DNA from: Arachis hypogaea
Lineage: Eukaryota; Streptophyta; Magnoliopsida; Fabales; Fabaceae
DNA: 64,000 nucleotides
Direction: 5' to 3'
Assembly: GCF_003086295.3 (NCBI RefSeq)
Contig: NC_092038.1
Location: 126,073,518 to 126,137,517 of the forward strand
Notes under the pieces: generated by a model
Databases searched by the model: none
What the model was told of the DNA's origin: nothing
The model's input: only the letters and a program-made list of their open reading frames with translations
Position numbers and translations under genes: made by a program
Shown: positions 24,177 through 36,069 of the stretch, piece after piece
Position numbering within the stretch: the stretch's first letter is position 1
How the letters are laid out: each line of letters starts with the position of its first letter

Positions 24177-25894
24177 CATTTGTGATTTGAATATTATTTT
24201 TGGTGGAGATTGTGTTAGGTGACATGAAATGGAAACATACTCAGGTATAATCATTGTGTTATATGTATACATAGTATTTATCTTGGTTATTGTGAGCACA
24301 AATGCATACAGATTACAGACCTTGTATAATGAAGCTATCCCTTGATTGTTTCCTTTTAGCTGATTGTTCTAATCTGCCTAATTTAAGAACGTCCTTAGTA
24401 CCAAAAATTATAGTTGTCAAATCTTGAATTATATCGTGAACCGTTCAACCAGATTTTGGATCCTGCATTATTTGTATCAAGCGATTTTGAAGCATACTCA
24501 TAAAAATAACAAACTAACTAAAAAAAAAATTTAAATTCCTAGAATAATAAAATAAATACTTTGAATTGCATATAAACAATTAAAATTTCAGTATATCTTT
24601 GAAGTAGTTGAGAAACCCTGTAAAGAGTTTAGTTTTAAGGGAGGAAAAAAAACATAAAGTGATTACTGGTTTGGGAGTGTAGTATTTAAACTTCGTGTTA
24701 TATATAAAAAATGATATTTTCACTAACCTTAACTGTTAACGGTAAACTGTGAAGGCCTTCTATATAATTTAATCATTTATGGTCATTTTATGAATTGGAT
24801 AATACGGTAGTCTATTACTATACTATAACTTTACTAGAATTTATAGGAAGATTTTTAAGTGTATCGTCTTTTTAATCATCGATCTTAATTATATATTATA
24901 TATTATTATAATTAAGATTAATGATTAAAAATTACTGAAATATCAGTATTACAGTACATTTAAAAATTTTTCATATTTATATAATTATTCCATTTTTAGG
25001 TTATCTTAATCTTCTTGGCAATAAAGTTGCCACATCAATAGTTCAATACACATGGAGAGAATATAAAAAACAGAAAAAAAAAGATATATTTTTAGTGACA
25101 TAGGGGGCCGAAGCCCAAATAGCAACAAAAAGAGAAAAAAAAAAACGAAAGTGACAAACCAACTTACATCATAGTGTTCTTTCAAAAAAAAAAAATTACA
25201 TCATAGTGAATTTCTATGGGGCTGATTGTCCAAGCCATGCTGAGAACCTTAATAATTCCCCAGATTTCTGCATTGAATTTTTTTTGGTTGTCACGGTTTT
25301 TTTTAGTCTGACATGTCAAAAACTAATCGAATAGTGGATCTGAATTTCATTTAAGGACAGTGGCTGATCAATAAATAATTACATGTACAAATTATAAAGT
25401 AAGATTCAAACTCTCAGACATTTACTTAAACCGACTCGACCAATCTAAATTAGTTTCTTCATTAAATTTAATTGGATGAAGACGAGTATCAAGTCCCTTT
25501 TCTTATGGTCAACTACTATTCGGCGAGCTCCCCGTTGACTGGCCCAATCCAGCAAAGGGGCCCAACTCCTAAACCCATTATCCAAAAAAAGAGAGAGAAA
25601 GATAGGAACCGCCGTACTGCGTGCTCCGCCAGGCACGATCTTCTGGTCTCCGTTGAAAAGAGAGGGCAACGCTGAAGCACTTAACAAATCTTTAATCTCC
25701 ACCTCGCTTCCCCATTTTCCCCTCATCGTCGTTCCTCCTGCGCCGAAAATCCACAGGTTTGGTTTCTACATTGCTGACGGGGTTCATTATTTCATTGCTT
25801 CTATATTTTTGTTCGGTTTCCAGCAATCAATTCATAATCATAGCTCCAAAATTTGGCAACTGTCAAAGAAATATTGACTTTATCTCAGATTGTT
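24177..25894. other. Intergenic region and leader of the DUF3128 gene
   Basis: AT-rich DNA with no recognised gene. The last 300 bases (from about 25590) are likely 5' leader of the next gene, with a probable leader intron between about 25757 (CCACAG before GTTTGG) and 25824 (TTTCCAG). The leader layout is inference. Confidence 0.45.
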
Positions 25895-26940
25895 ATGTCT
25901 AAGGCGGAAGAGAAGGAACATCCACGCGGCTCTACTGTTAAGCGCGAATTGAAGTGCTCCGCTTGCTTCGATGCTCTCTGGTTCTGCTATTGTAATTCCA
26001 TTCATCCCTCTTCCGTTACTGTCTTTAACCCTATTTTCTCAATCTGGTTAGCTAAATACTACTAATGTTTGAATACGCGCAGCCCCCGTTCATCAGATGC
26101 AGCAATATTACAGGGTTGGTGTTCTTGATAATTGTTCCAAGCAATGGAAAGCCATGTTTGATTGCTTAAATCTCAAGACGAAGAGGGAATCCGAGGTCCA
26201 GGTTGGTTGCCTCCTCATCCTCTCTGGTTTCGTGTGTTGTGCTCTGTAATTGGATGAATATTTAATTTTATAGATGTTGGAAACATTTTCTTTGTGTTGA
26301 TTTTATACTTCTAAGTTAATATCCTCAAATCTGTTTTACTATTCTCGGCTCCCAAATCTCCGATTTTTATGTTGAGTGAAACATTAGATTTTGCAATTTT
26401 TTGCTGTCATGCTGCCTACATAGTTAGAGTTAGAACCGAATTCGATTTCATGATCAATCCTATGCTAGAGTTGGCAGTAATGGAAAAGTGAAGGCAGATA
26501 TCAATGCTAGGAGGGGTAGTTCTTCTGCAGCTTGATTATAATTTATGTGGAGTCTGAATGCTTATAGCTATGTTTTTCAAATGATCTTTTTTGGTATTCT
26601 TCCTCTTTACATTGTTTGTCTATTGCTTGCAATCTTCATGTGGTATGTGTATACTATGGATGTGTGTGTATGTAACTCTTTACAACATTCTGTGCGGTGA
26701 AGTATCATTATTGATATGGAATGGCCTCATTCATGTTCATGCTTTTTCATTGTTGCATTGCACAAGTCGCAGGATCAAAATAAGCTTTCAGCTGGTAATA
26801 AGATGAATTACTTTGTGCAGGAAATTCTGGAAGCTCGTGAGAGTTCAAAGCCTCACATTTGGACTTTCCGCACACCAGAAGAAGCTTCAGAGCGTTGGAA
26901 CAAAATTTACGGGCATTTACTAGATGAGACTGATGATTGA
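25895..26940 (+). CDS. DUF3128 / EMI1-like small cysteine protein
   Basis: Three exons (25895-25991, 26083-26201, 26821-26940) join in frame to 111 aa. The core reads CSACFDALWFCYSPVHQMQ, then YYRVGVLDNC, then KAMFDCLNLK. Spaced cysteines and an aromatic YYR motif match the DUF3128 family (yeast Emi1-like). Fungal relatives are linked to mitochondrial or meiotic functions; the plant role is not established. The C-terminus is acidic and Trp-containing (HIWTFRTPEEASERWNKIYG). The ATG at 25895 is chosen because conservation starts soon after it and the upstream sequence looks untranslated. Confidence 0.82.
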
Positions 26941-27900
26941 ACCCAAATAGTGCAAATAAAGATATCATTCAATTTGGCCAGTGATTCAGAGACAGAATAT
27001 GCTTTCAAGTACCAAGAAAAATTATATGTTTTGATTAATGCTAAAGAGCGAGTTTTTGGTTCTAATATTTATTTCTACTTAACAGAGTGAACTTTACACT
27101 CAGTGGACTAGGCAAAAATAGTTGCTATGGCTTTAGTTCTCATTATTCCCATCGTTAGTTGAATGCCTCCTTTCTGATATTGCTTTGTACTGCTGGATTG
27201 CTAAATCTTAAGTGGTTTATTTGAAAACCCAGCATAGCAGATTTCCTAATTCATGTTCCATACTTCAGTGGTTATTATTTGCCTTTTACTAGAGTATATA
27301 ATTGTAGTTGCAGTATTTATCAATGCTGAATACTGGAGCAGAATCCGTCTTGGCGAAATTTTTTGTTTAGGTCTTTACATTTAGAAAAAAAAAGTATTTT
27401 TATATAATTATGTTTAGATACATTGATTTTTTGGCTGTACTAATTATTAAATTAATATTTATTTTGAAATTGATAAGTTTATTATTAAAAAATGATTTTA
27501 GTTTGGATACCTTCCTTTTAACAATAATAAGAATAATAAGAGTATTTATTCATTTTAGTTCCCAAAAATTTTAGACTAGACACTTTAATTCCAAACTAAA
27601 ATAAAAATTTTAGACTAGACACTTTAATTCCAAACTAAAATTAATTATTCGATTGATCCCTAACAAATAATTCTATCAGTATTTTGGTTCTTTGCTTCGT
27701 TAATTTTTACGGGAGACAAAATAGTCTTTGACAACTCTAAAGGGGGACAAAATAGTTCATGTCCCATCTGCTGTTCTCTTCTAATTTTTATCATCTTCTC
27801 CTTCTTTCTCTTCAGCTCCAAAATCAAGCCATGATGTAACTGTCATGCATGTAGCACCTACCTCAACATGTCATGTACCACACACTTCTCAAATCTCTAT
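26941..27900. other. Intergenic, no gene recognised
   Basis: 3' region of the DUF3128-like gene and AT-rich spacer. Includes a direct duplication of about 39 bases at 27565-27641 (unit contains TTTTAGACTAGACACTTTAA). Confidence 0.5.
27565..27641 (+). repeat. Direct tandem duplication of about 39 bp
   Basis: The unit containing ATTTTAGACTAGACACTTTA and TTCCAAACTAAAA appears twice in a row with almost no change. Confidence 0.8.
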
Positions 27901-28465
27901 GACTGATACATCCACCTGCTTCGCACTTCACTCACCAGAAGCATTCACCTCCATGTCCTTGATAACAGCATCACCTCCAACTCTGACATCCACCAAATTC
28001 TCAAGACTAAATTTCACAACTACCCCAATGGCACGTCTTTCTCTACTCTCCGGCAAGCAATATAGATTGTTGTATATTAGGACATCATAAGAAGATTTTC
28101 CTTTGACATCATATGCAAAATCTCATTTGGAATGGGTTCCGAGTACTTCATTCCTTCTCTCCGGAGTCCAAACCGGTAGACATTTTCGACCTCGCATCCA
28201 AACTATCAGTACAACAAGCAATGTCGCTATCGCCGCTCTTATAGGAACTGAAACGATTACTAAACATTGGTTCAGAAAAAGAAGTTGAAGGAAGTGATCG
28301 GAGTGGTGGACAATGTGTCCATGGAGATGATAGGGCAGATGAGGAGGGAGATAGTGACGACGTTGACAAGGTCTTAACAAATTGGATTTGTTGTCTAGAT
28401 TCATGGGATCCATTGAAGACGACAACTACTTAAGAGACATAGTCATTAGTTTCCTGTTATATAAC
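27901..28465 (+). pseudogene. Cytochrome P450 pseudogene fragment, CYP94-like
   Basis: Pieces of a clan-86 P450 can be read in changing frames: VLDNSITSNSDIHQILKTK and FHNYPNGTSFSTL (27960-28045, + strand), [20 protein letters not shown] (from 28090), [20 protein letters not shown] (from about 28170), [11 protein letters not shown], and DLLSRFMGSIEDDNYLRDIV (about 28383-28445) leading into the I-helix position. Order and spacing follow CYP94 proteins, but stops and several frameshifts intervene. The N-terminal anchor, the AGRDT motif and the heme-binding region are absent. CYP94 enzymes hydroxylate fatty acids or jasmonoyl-isoleucine; this copy cannot encode an enzyme. Confidence 0.78.
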
Positions 28466-29700
28466 CATAGATTTTGACATCTATTCTAATTTCTATATAT
28501 AGTCTTTAGTAGATCAGTTGGTAAAAAGGGGGCAGAAAAAGCATTATCTGATGGAGCATGGAAATGTTGATTAACTAAAGAAATATAAAGCATTGGACAT
28601 TTGCAGTAAATTACAGGGGAAAAATTTTAATCAAACTACCTAACTACCATTCTCTCACATTTAAATTAGTTAGGTGCCTCACATCGCACGAGAAATCTAG
28701 TGAAATTTTGTGTATATTTCCACTAACATTGTGGAAGCACTTAGGACTTGAGTGATTAGATTTAGGTCACAAAAGCCAATAGGCATGAATAATAAGTGCT
28801 CAAAATCTAAATTAGGTTATTATATTGTTAAACATCAATTCACTCGTTGGTTTAAGTAAGTGTCAGGATTTTAAATTTTGCTTTGTACATACAACAGCAA
28901 TCTATTGGCTAACGGCAAACCCTTAAATGGAACTCAGATTCATAACAAATTAACTCTTAACCTATCGGGACGAGAGATACCATGCGCAGGAAAAAAAAAT
29001 GGCAATACAGGGAGCCAAAACGGGCTTCTCATCCCATATTATGCACCTTCATTTTTCATGATTGGAAAACGTTCTTATACATCTCCATTCTCCATGGGAA
29101 ATACAGCGTTACCGAGTCCCACATGAATTATTAAGTTCAATAAAGACTACATTAATTATAGGATAATTAAGATAAAATAAATGTAATATTTTTAAATTAT
29201 ATCATATAATAAAAAAATAAATGTCAAATTTTCAAATGTTAAATAAGGTGTATAACAATTCTAAAAATAAACATTATATCTTGAACAATTCATATTTAAA
29301 ATTCTTTCAATTTTCAAGTGTAATATCTTTATCATAAAAATTGTAGCAATATATATATATATATATAGAGGATGAGAATTCTCCCTACCTTTAGCTAATG
29401 TTATATGCTTGTGCAGGTGAAACGTTAAGATGCTAGAAGAGTAGATGTATCATGTGAGTGTGGAAGGTGAGGTGGGAATTGATAATTAAAAATATTGAAA
29501 TGAATATATGAATGTTAAATAACTTTAATGAATATATCTCTCTTACTAAATTGATAGATTTGTTCAGTTAGTTTCATAGGACTTGTTGTTGATGAGTTGG
29601 TCACGTGCATGCTCAAGTAACTGATGGAAATGGAACACCCTATTATTTAAGGAGCAAACAAGTATGTATAACTCTCCATTATCCCATTACATCTTTGAAC
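28466..29700. other. ANR upstream region, no gene recognised
   Basis: AT-rich spacer. A short AT microsatellite lies at about 29349-29367. An open frame at 28878-29126 shows no recognised family. The last few hundred bases are presumably the ANR promoter. Confidence 0.45.
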
Positions 29701-31271
29701 ATGGCTAGCATCGAGAACCAAATGGAGAATAAGAAGAAGGCATGCGTCATTGGTGGAACTGGTTTTGTGGCTTCTTTGCTCATAAAGCAGTTGCTTCAGA
29801 AAGGTTATGCCGTCAACACCACTGTTAGAAACCCAGGTTGGTTGGCCCATTCACTCTCTACCATGCATTCTCTAATAACACGTTTCATCTCAGGTTATTC
29901 CAATAAATTTTAAAAATGTATTGAAGTTACCATTTTATTCTATTGAATTGAACAAAACGTTATTTAATTAATCTCTTAAGAGGGCAATTGTGTGCAGATA
30001 ATCTTAAGAAAATATCTCACCTATTGGCACTAAAAAGTCTGGGAGAGTTGAAGATATTTAGAGCAGAGTTAACAGTGGAAGAAGATTTTGATGCCCCAAT
30101 AGCAGGTTGTGAACTAGTCTTCCAACTTGCTACCCCTGTCAACTTTGCTTCTGAAGACCCTGAGGTATTTTACATTGAAATTACATACTTTTAAACGTGT
30201 GAATGAGTGATTGAATTAAAAAAGAGTGACATGTTGCAGAATGACATGATAAAGCCAGCAATAAAAGGTGTCCTGAATGTGTTGAAAGCATGTTCAAAAG
30301 CAAAACAAGTTAAAAGAGTAATCCTGACATCATCGGCAGCTGCAGTGACTATAAACCAACTCAATGGGACAGGTTTGGTCATGGATGAAACCAACTGGAC
30401 TGATATTGAATTCTTGAACACTGCAAAGCCACCTACTTGGGTAATGTATATAGAAACCAAACTATATTATTGAATGATGATAGATACTAAAAGTGAAGTT
30501 GGTAATCCAAATGTTCAGGGATATCCAGCATCCAAAACACTAGCTGAGAAGGCTGCATGGAAATTTGCTGAAGAGAATCACATTAATCTCATCACTCTCA
30601 TACCTACCCTCACAGTTGGTCCTTCTCTCACCCCAGATATCCCATCTAGTGTTGGCCTTGCCACATGCCTTATAACAGGTTCAAAAAACATTACAAATAG
30701 TCAAATACTCCTAATAGTAATTGAGTTCAATCATGTTTCAATAATGGTATTCTTTGAAACCCTGCAGGCAACGATTTCCTCATAAATGGTTTGAAAGGAA
30801 TGCAGATGCTGTCAGGTTCAATATCCATAACTCATGTGGAGGATATTTGCCGGGCACATATATTTGTGGCAGAGAAGGAATCAGCTTCTGGTAGATACAT
30901 TTGCTGTGGCCACAACACTAGTGTTCCTGAGCTTGCTAAGTTTCTTAACAAACGGTACCCTCAGTATAAAGTTCCAACTGAGTAAGCTTCTAATCTGAAA
31001 TTTGGTGTGAATTTTTTAGAATCATGTTTTGTTGCTTTCATATTGCACTTTTATGTGAAGCCTTTATTATGTATACTGTTTTCACTCATTTTCAATTTAA
31101 CACAAGGATCATGTTTGTAATTGCAGATTCAATGATTGCCCTTCCAAAACAAAGTTAATCGTCTCTTCTGAGAAGCTTATCAAAGAAGGCTTCAGTTTCA
31201 AGTATGGAGTTGAAGAAATTTATGATCAGACTGTGGAATACTTAAAGACTAAGGGTGCCCTCAAGAACTAG
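29701..31271 (+). CDS. ANR: Anthocyanidin reductase (BANYULS)
   Basis: Six exons (29701-29836, 29998-30164, 30240-30440, 30519-30678, 30768-30981, 31127-31271) join in frame to 340 aa, the usual ANR length. The N-terminal Rossmann motif GGTGFVAS (residues 18-25) binds NADPH. The middle shows FQLATPVNFASEDPE, VLTSSAAAV-like VILTSSAAAVTINQ, GYPASKTLAEKAAW (YxxxK catalytic motif in the short-chain dehydrogenase fold, here Y-P-A-S-K) and IPTLTVGPSLTPD. The enzyme converts anthocyanidins to 2,3-cis-flavan-3-ols such as epicatechin for condensed tannins. The start ATG precedes MASIENQMENKKKACV. No lesion was seen. Confidence 0.95.
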
Positions 31272-31583
31272 ATCTTCATAAATCCAATGCCTTCAGCATG
31301 CTTTACGCTTGTTATGTAATAACTAGCTATTTCTTGAAGTCCAGTGTGATGTATTAATTTAAACAATAACCTAAATCAAGGAAACAGTAGGCTTATTACT
31401 GTCAATTTCCTACTGTGTTTGTGATGGATTAGTTCAATTCATGGTTAATTACTTTACTAAAATATGGATTAATTCATGGTTAATTTTCATACTCTCCAAG
31501 TTCATAACTTTAAAATCAAGACCTACACCATACCAGAACATAAAACTATCAAAGCCTTTGAGAACACTGAGAATCCCACATGA

Positions 31584-32193
31584 AGACACGGTTCTTACTA
31601 GTTTTATATATTCCATGAGACCTTGCTGTGGATTCCTGCCAGTAATAAGCTCAAAGAGTAGCATACCAAAACTATAAACTTCACTCTTCTCAGTGAAGGT
31701 TCTTGTAGACATATACTCTGGATCTAGATATCCAAAAGTTCCTCGGACAATCAAAGCATGAGGTCTGGAAAGCCCAAAATCAGTGACCTGCTCAGCAAAA
31801 TTTAGATTTTAAAACTCGAGTACATTGAAAAGAAAGATTTTATGCTTCCAACTTTATGGAAACAAGAGAAGGGTAATAGTGAGAAAGGAAACTTGCAGTT
31901 CATTTTATGCTTCCAATAATTAGGTACTAAAGTCATGAAAGTATCCTTTAAATCGAGAATACAACATTGTTTGATTCTTCCTAACACATAAGCATCCTCA
32001 AGCATTAGATAAGATAATATATCATTCTGATGAAATAAATATAAATAAGGGAAATGTAATGCATAAATTTGAAGATTAGAACAAACAAGAGGAAAAAAAA
32101 AACACCTACAACATCATCCTTATTCATATTATTGTGGAGTAAATGCAAAGTTACCTTAGCTTTCCTGAACTGGTCCAGCAGTATATGTTGCAA
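31584..32193 (-). pseudogene. CRLK-like receptor kinase fragment
   Basis: Two exon-like pieces on the minus strand join across an intron: ILLDQFRKAK (about 32151-32193), then [19 protein letters not shown], followed by [19 protein letters not shown] and [20 protein letters not shown] (about 31600-31790). These are the catalytic-loop end, DFG motif, activation segment and helix F of a kinase closest, from memory, to the calcium/calmodulin-regulated CRLK group. The N-lobe, the HRD motif and the C-terminal helices are missing, so it is a truncated remnant. It lies only about 300 bases after ANR, on the opposite strand. Confidence 0.75.
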
Positions 32194-32330
32194 GAAATAC
32201 TTGGGAAAAATTGTGGCTGCTTATCTCTACATTGATCCGTTTGTTATATATAAACAATGAATGTGTAAGTTAATTATTTTTATCTATATAATAGTATTTG
32301 ATATAATCAAATGTGAGTATAAAATTGTTA

Positions 32331-32339
32331 GCTGCATGC
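32331..32339 (+). repeat. Target-site duplication, left copy (MULE 1)
   Basis: GCTGCATGC here and GTTGCATGC at 38610-38618 differ by one base and bracket the terminal inverted repeats. Nine bases is the Mutator signature. Confidence 0.65.
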
Positions 32340-32438
32340 GGCTATTTTTTTTGCATATGATGCTTAGTTTGGTGTAACGCTGGTTTATGGAGTTCATAGG
32401 TGTTTAACAAGAGTGTGACGGCGTTTAGTTGACGGACG

Positions 32439-32668
32439 AAAATCGGACGGTCCGATTTTTTGCAGGGATGAGGGGACACAAATCGGACCGTCCAATTTGT
32501 GGGAAGTGTTGCTTCGTGCATGGAAGTCGGACCATGCGATTTAAGGGATGAATTCAAAAAATAACCCAAATCGGACCCACCGATTTCTGGGTTTAAAAAC
32601 TTTTTGGCGGGCTGCCCCTAAATTGGACCGTCTGATTTGTTTGCATGCGGTCGGACGGTCCGATTTGA
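32439..32668. repeat. Left subterminal palindrome cluster of MULE 1
   Basis: Six near-palindromes of the form AAATCGGACGGTCCGATTT start at about 32439, 32478, 32522, 32567, 32620 and 32649. The first is essentially perfect. Three more occur near the right end. Repeated subterminal motifs are typical transposase-binding sites, so that role is inferred. Confidence 0.75.
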
Positions 32669-32809
32669 GTGTCATATATATATATAGATTTATCTACTCA
32701 AGCTGAGCAATCCATTTCATTCTTCTTCTTCGCTGCTTCAACTCTCCAAATTTTTTCTCTATAGATCTCTTTTTCTTTTTTTTTTGTAGATCTCTTCTTC
32801 TCTATTATC

Positions 32810-35800
32810 ATGGATGATAGAGTAAGATTAAAAGTATATTATCATGGCCAAATTTTATTACAAACATCAGAAGGAGTGAAATTTGTGTGTGACAATCCGT
32901 TAGATATTATTATTCCATTCACACTGTCATTTGAAGAATTAAAAGGTATCATTTGTGAGAAGATAGACTCTCAAACAAGAAGGATAGTATCGTGTATTCT
33001 GTACAGATATCCTATATCTGTCTTTGGTGGGTTCGTGCAATTTCAAACGAAATACGTGACAAACGAAGCGAGCATTCAAGAAATGTTTTCAGTGTATCTC
33101 GGAAGTCGGTCGCGAATATCGTTTATCGAACTGTATATCGAGTTTGAGCAATCTGCAACGGACCGAGATATTGAATTGGAGGATTACAACAGTGATAGTG
33201 AAGAAGAGTTCGAAAGTAACTACGTGGTCGTTGAACCGGGTGTAGACGAAGATCAAGCTGACGAGGCTATGGTGGCAGATGTGGCGGATGTGGCAAATGC
33301 ATTAGCAAATCAGCAGCCGTTTGTGGAGCCGAGTTTCATGTGGTCGTTGGATTTGGAGGCCATGCATGCACCGGAGTTTCCTCAATATGTAAATGCAGGT
33401 GCGCCATTAATTTAAATTAAGATTTGTGAAAGTATGATTTGTACATGGGTTATGAGTTTAGGAGAAATTGTTTAGACAATGGTAATTAGCAAAATATAGC
33501 ATGTAATTAGTAATTCTTTAACGTTGAATTATGAAGTGTACATGTAGGCTGAGAAATGTACTGTTTTACGTTTGTTTGAACCGGCCGGTTCTACCGGACC
33601 GGTTTGACCAAACCGGACGGACCTACCTGACCGACCGATTTGATAGGACCGGATCAGTTCGACCTGACCGGCCGGTTCGACCAAGCCGTCCGGTTTGTTT
33701 GGACCGGCCAGTTCGACCGTGCTGACCGGTTCGTTTGGACCGACCGATTTGACCGAACCGGTTTGACCAGACCGGACAGTTTGACCTGACCGGGCATTTC
33801 GACCGGACCAGATCAGTTCTACCGGACCGGCCGGTTTGACCAAGCCGTCTGGTTCGTTTGGATCGAATGGTTTGACCGGATCGGCCGGTTCGATCGAGCT
33901 GACCGGTTCGTTTGGACCGACCTGCTCGTTTGGACCGGTCAGTTCGACCGGACCTGCTGGTTTGTCCTGAGCGGCTGGTTCTTGCGGACCGGACAGGGCA
34001 TTTAATTATTAGATTATTAATGCTGACAACTGTAATATTTGTGATGTGATTGCAGCAGAGCTTCCCTTTCTGCCGGATGGTGAATTTACTGTGGGAATGG
34101 AATTCAGTTCTAGGGAGGCAGTAATTAAGGCGATAAAAGATTATACAATTCGCAGAGGTGTATATTATCGGGTGCATGAGTCAGAACCCACGACATTCTA
34201 TGCTAAATACACCCAATATGGTGCAGGATGTGATTGGCTGATCAGGGTGAGCAAGATGTCCAGAAAGTTCTGTTGGGAGATAAGGAGGTACAATGGTAGT
34301 CACACCTGTACTAGGGCCACCATTTCTCAAGATCATTCGAAGCTGGATTCCAACACATTTACAGAAGCAATAAAGCCATTGGTAGAAGTTGACCCGTCTA
34401 TAAGGGTGAAATCAGTGATTGCAGAAGTACAGTCAAAGTTTAACTACACCATTAGTTATCGCAAAGCATGGTTGGCAAAACAAAAGGCAGTGGAATCAAT
34501 TTTCGGAGGATGGGAAGCTTCGTACGAAGCCTTGCCGATATGGTTTGAGGCCATATGTCACAAGGAGCCATCCGCAGTTGTTCATTTTCAAACAATGCCT
34601 GCGTATTAGGGAGATGATTTGGTTCCTAATATTCGTGTACTTCACCGACTCTTCTGGAGTTATTACCCTTGTATTAGAGTCTTCAGACATTGCAAGCCAA
34701 TAGTGCAGGTAGACGGAACTCATTTGTATGGAAAATACAAGGGTTGTTTGTTGGTTGCAGTCTCACAGGATGGCAACAACAACATCGTGCCGATTGCATT
34801 TGCGATAGTTGAGGGAGAGACATCTGAGGCCTGGCACTTTTTCCTGAGTAACTTGCGACAGCATGTTGTGACACGTGACGGAGTGGGCCTTATATCCGAT
34901 CGGCACGATTCCATTAGGTCTGCTATTGATCGTAGTAACAGAGCTTGGTCTCCTCCCAGAGCATTCCATATGTTCTGCATCAGACATATAGAGTCCAACT
35001 TTCTGAGAAAATTCAAGGCTCCGTATTTGCAGAAGCTTATCGTCAACATAGGTATGATAGTTACGATTACATTTACTCCTGAACTCAGTTATTATGATGA
35101 GGTTTTTGATGGTGGGTCCCTTTTTAATTGACAGGTTACTCACGAACAATTCGTGAGTACGAGACGCGTTATCAGCGTTTACGTGAGCGGGGTGAGGCTT
35201 ATACCAACTGGTTGGATCGAATACCGCGTGAGCATTATGCTTTAGCATTTGATGGGGATATCAATGGGGTTATATGACAACCAATCTTGTGGAATGCATC
35301 AACTCGGTACTGAAAGGGGCTTGCAATCTTCCAGTCACTGCACTTGTTAAGGCAACGTTTTACAGGCTTAATGAATTGTTCACCCGGAAAAGAGCCGAGG
35401 CTGAGGCTAGAATTAATGCAGGACATGTGTTCTCTGAACTTGTAACCTCCAAACTGCATGCAAATCAGTGGGCAGCTGGTAACATTCAAGTTAGTTGCTT
35501 TGACCAACAGAATGAGGTATTCGAAGTGTGTGAGTGTCCTAGTGGTATGGAGTATGCAGTGGATCTCCGTCAACAACGGTGTGACTGTGGTGAGTTCCAA
35601 GTTGACCGGCTTCCGTGTCGACATGTGTTTGCTTGTTGTGCAAACCAACGTCTGTATTGGCAACTGTATGTACATGATGTTTACAAGATGGACCAGGTTC
35701 GACGAGTATACAGGGCTAGGTTTAAGCCACTTGGGAATCCAACAACATGACCTATTTATCATAGACCTCGATTTGTTGGTAATCCATTCCTTAGACGGGT

Positions 35801-35958
35801 ATCCAAAGGTCGGCAAGGATGACTCGTTTCTTGAATGAGATGGACACTCGGATGTTGCGTCGTCCTAGGAGATGTAAGCAATGCGGGGCCGAGGGCCACA
35901 GCCGTAGTAGATGTCGTCAACGTGGTGGTGAAAATAATCCGGGTGCGACCACCCAATA
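32810..35958 (+). pseudogene. MuDR-type MULE transposase, near complete but broken
   Basis: Exon 1 (32810-33398) encodes a PB1-like N-terminal domain and an acidic stretch (DNSDSEEEFE-like). Exon 2 (34056-35051) holds the MuDR DNA-binding domain (FTVGMEFSSREAVIKAIKDY) and MULE DDE core (VQVDGTHLYGKYKG, LISDRHDSI, CIRHIESNF). From 35135 the rest follows, with MTTNLVECINSVLKGA, a SWIM zinc finger (CDCGEFQVDRLPCRH) and a zinc knuckle (CKQCGAEGHSRSRC, about 35875-35915). Lesions: TAG at 34607-34609 where the family has Gln, a one-base frameshift near 35260, TGA after GNPTT (35748-35750) where Trp is expected, and a frameshift near 35815. A TATA-like run lies at about 32672-32688. Confidence 0.88.
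33570..33995. repeat. GC-rich minisatellite inside the MULE 1 transposase intron
   Basis: About 420 bases of degenerate tandem repeats built from GACCGG and GGTTYGACC cores, with unit spacing of roughly 17-18 bases and longer repeats such as GACCGGCCGGTT followed by CGACCAAGCCGTC. It fills most of intron 1 (33399-34055). It stands out sharply from the AT-rich surroundings and is rich in CCGG palindromes. Long open frames on both strands across it are artefacts of the repeat. Confidence 0.85.
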
Positions 35959-36069
35959 GAGCTCCAGCCATATCAGTCACTCGATTTATTGCATGCATTT
36001 GAAATTTTTATATATTGTATGACTTTCATATGTGACGTTATTGTACGACGTTATTGTATGACGTTATTG

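Noticed and set aside
28878..29126. 82-codon open frame upstream of ANR
   Set aside because: I tested it mentally against P450 and other families and saw no motif.
32439..32668. Possible CRISPR-like array because of evenly repeated palindromes
   Set aside because: The genome is a plant nuclear genome; spacers are irregular and the repeats lie at transposon ends.
33529..34177. Long open frames on the minus strand reading SGQTGRSGRT repeats
   Set aside because: They are translations of the GACCGG minisatellite and partly antisense to the transposase.
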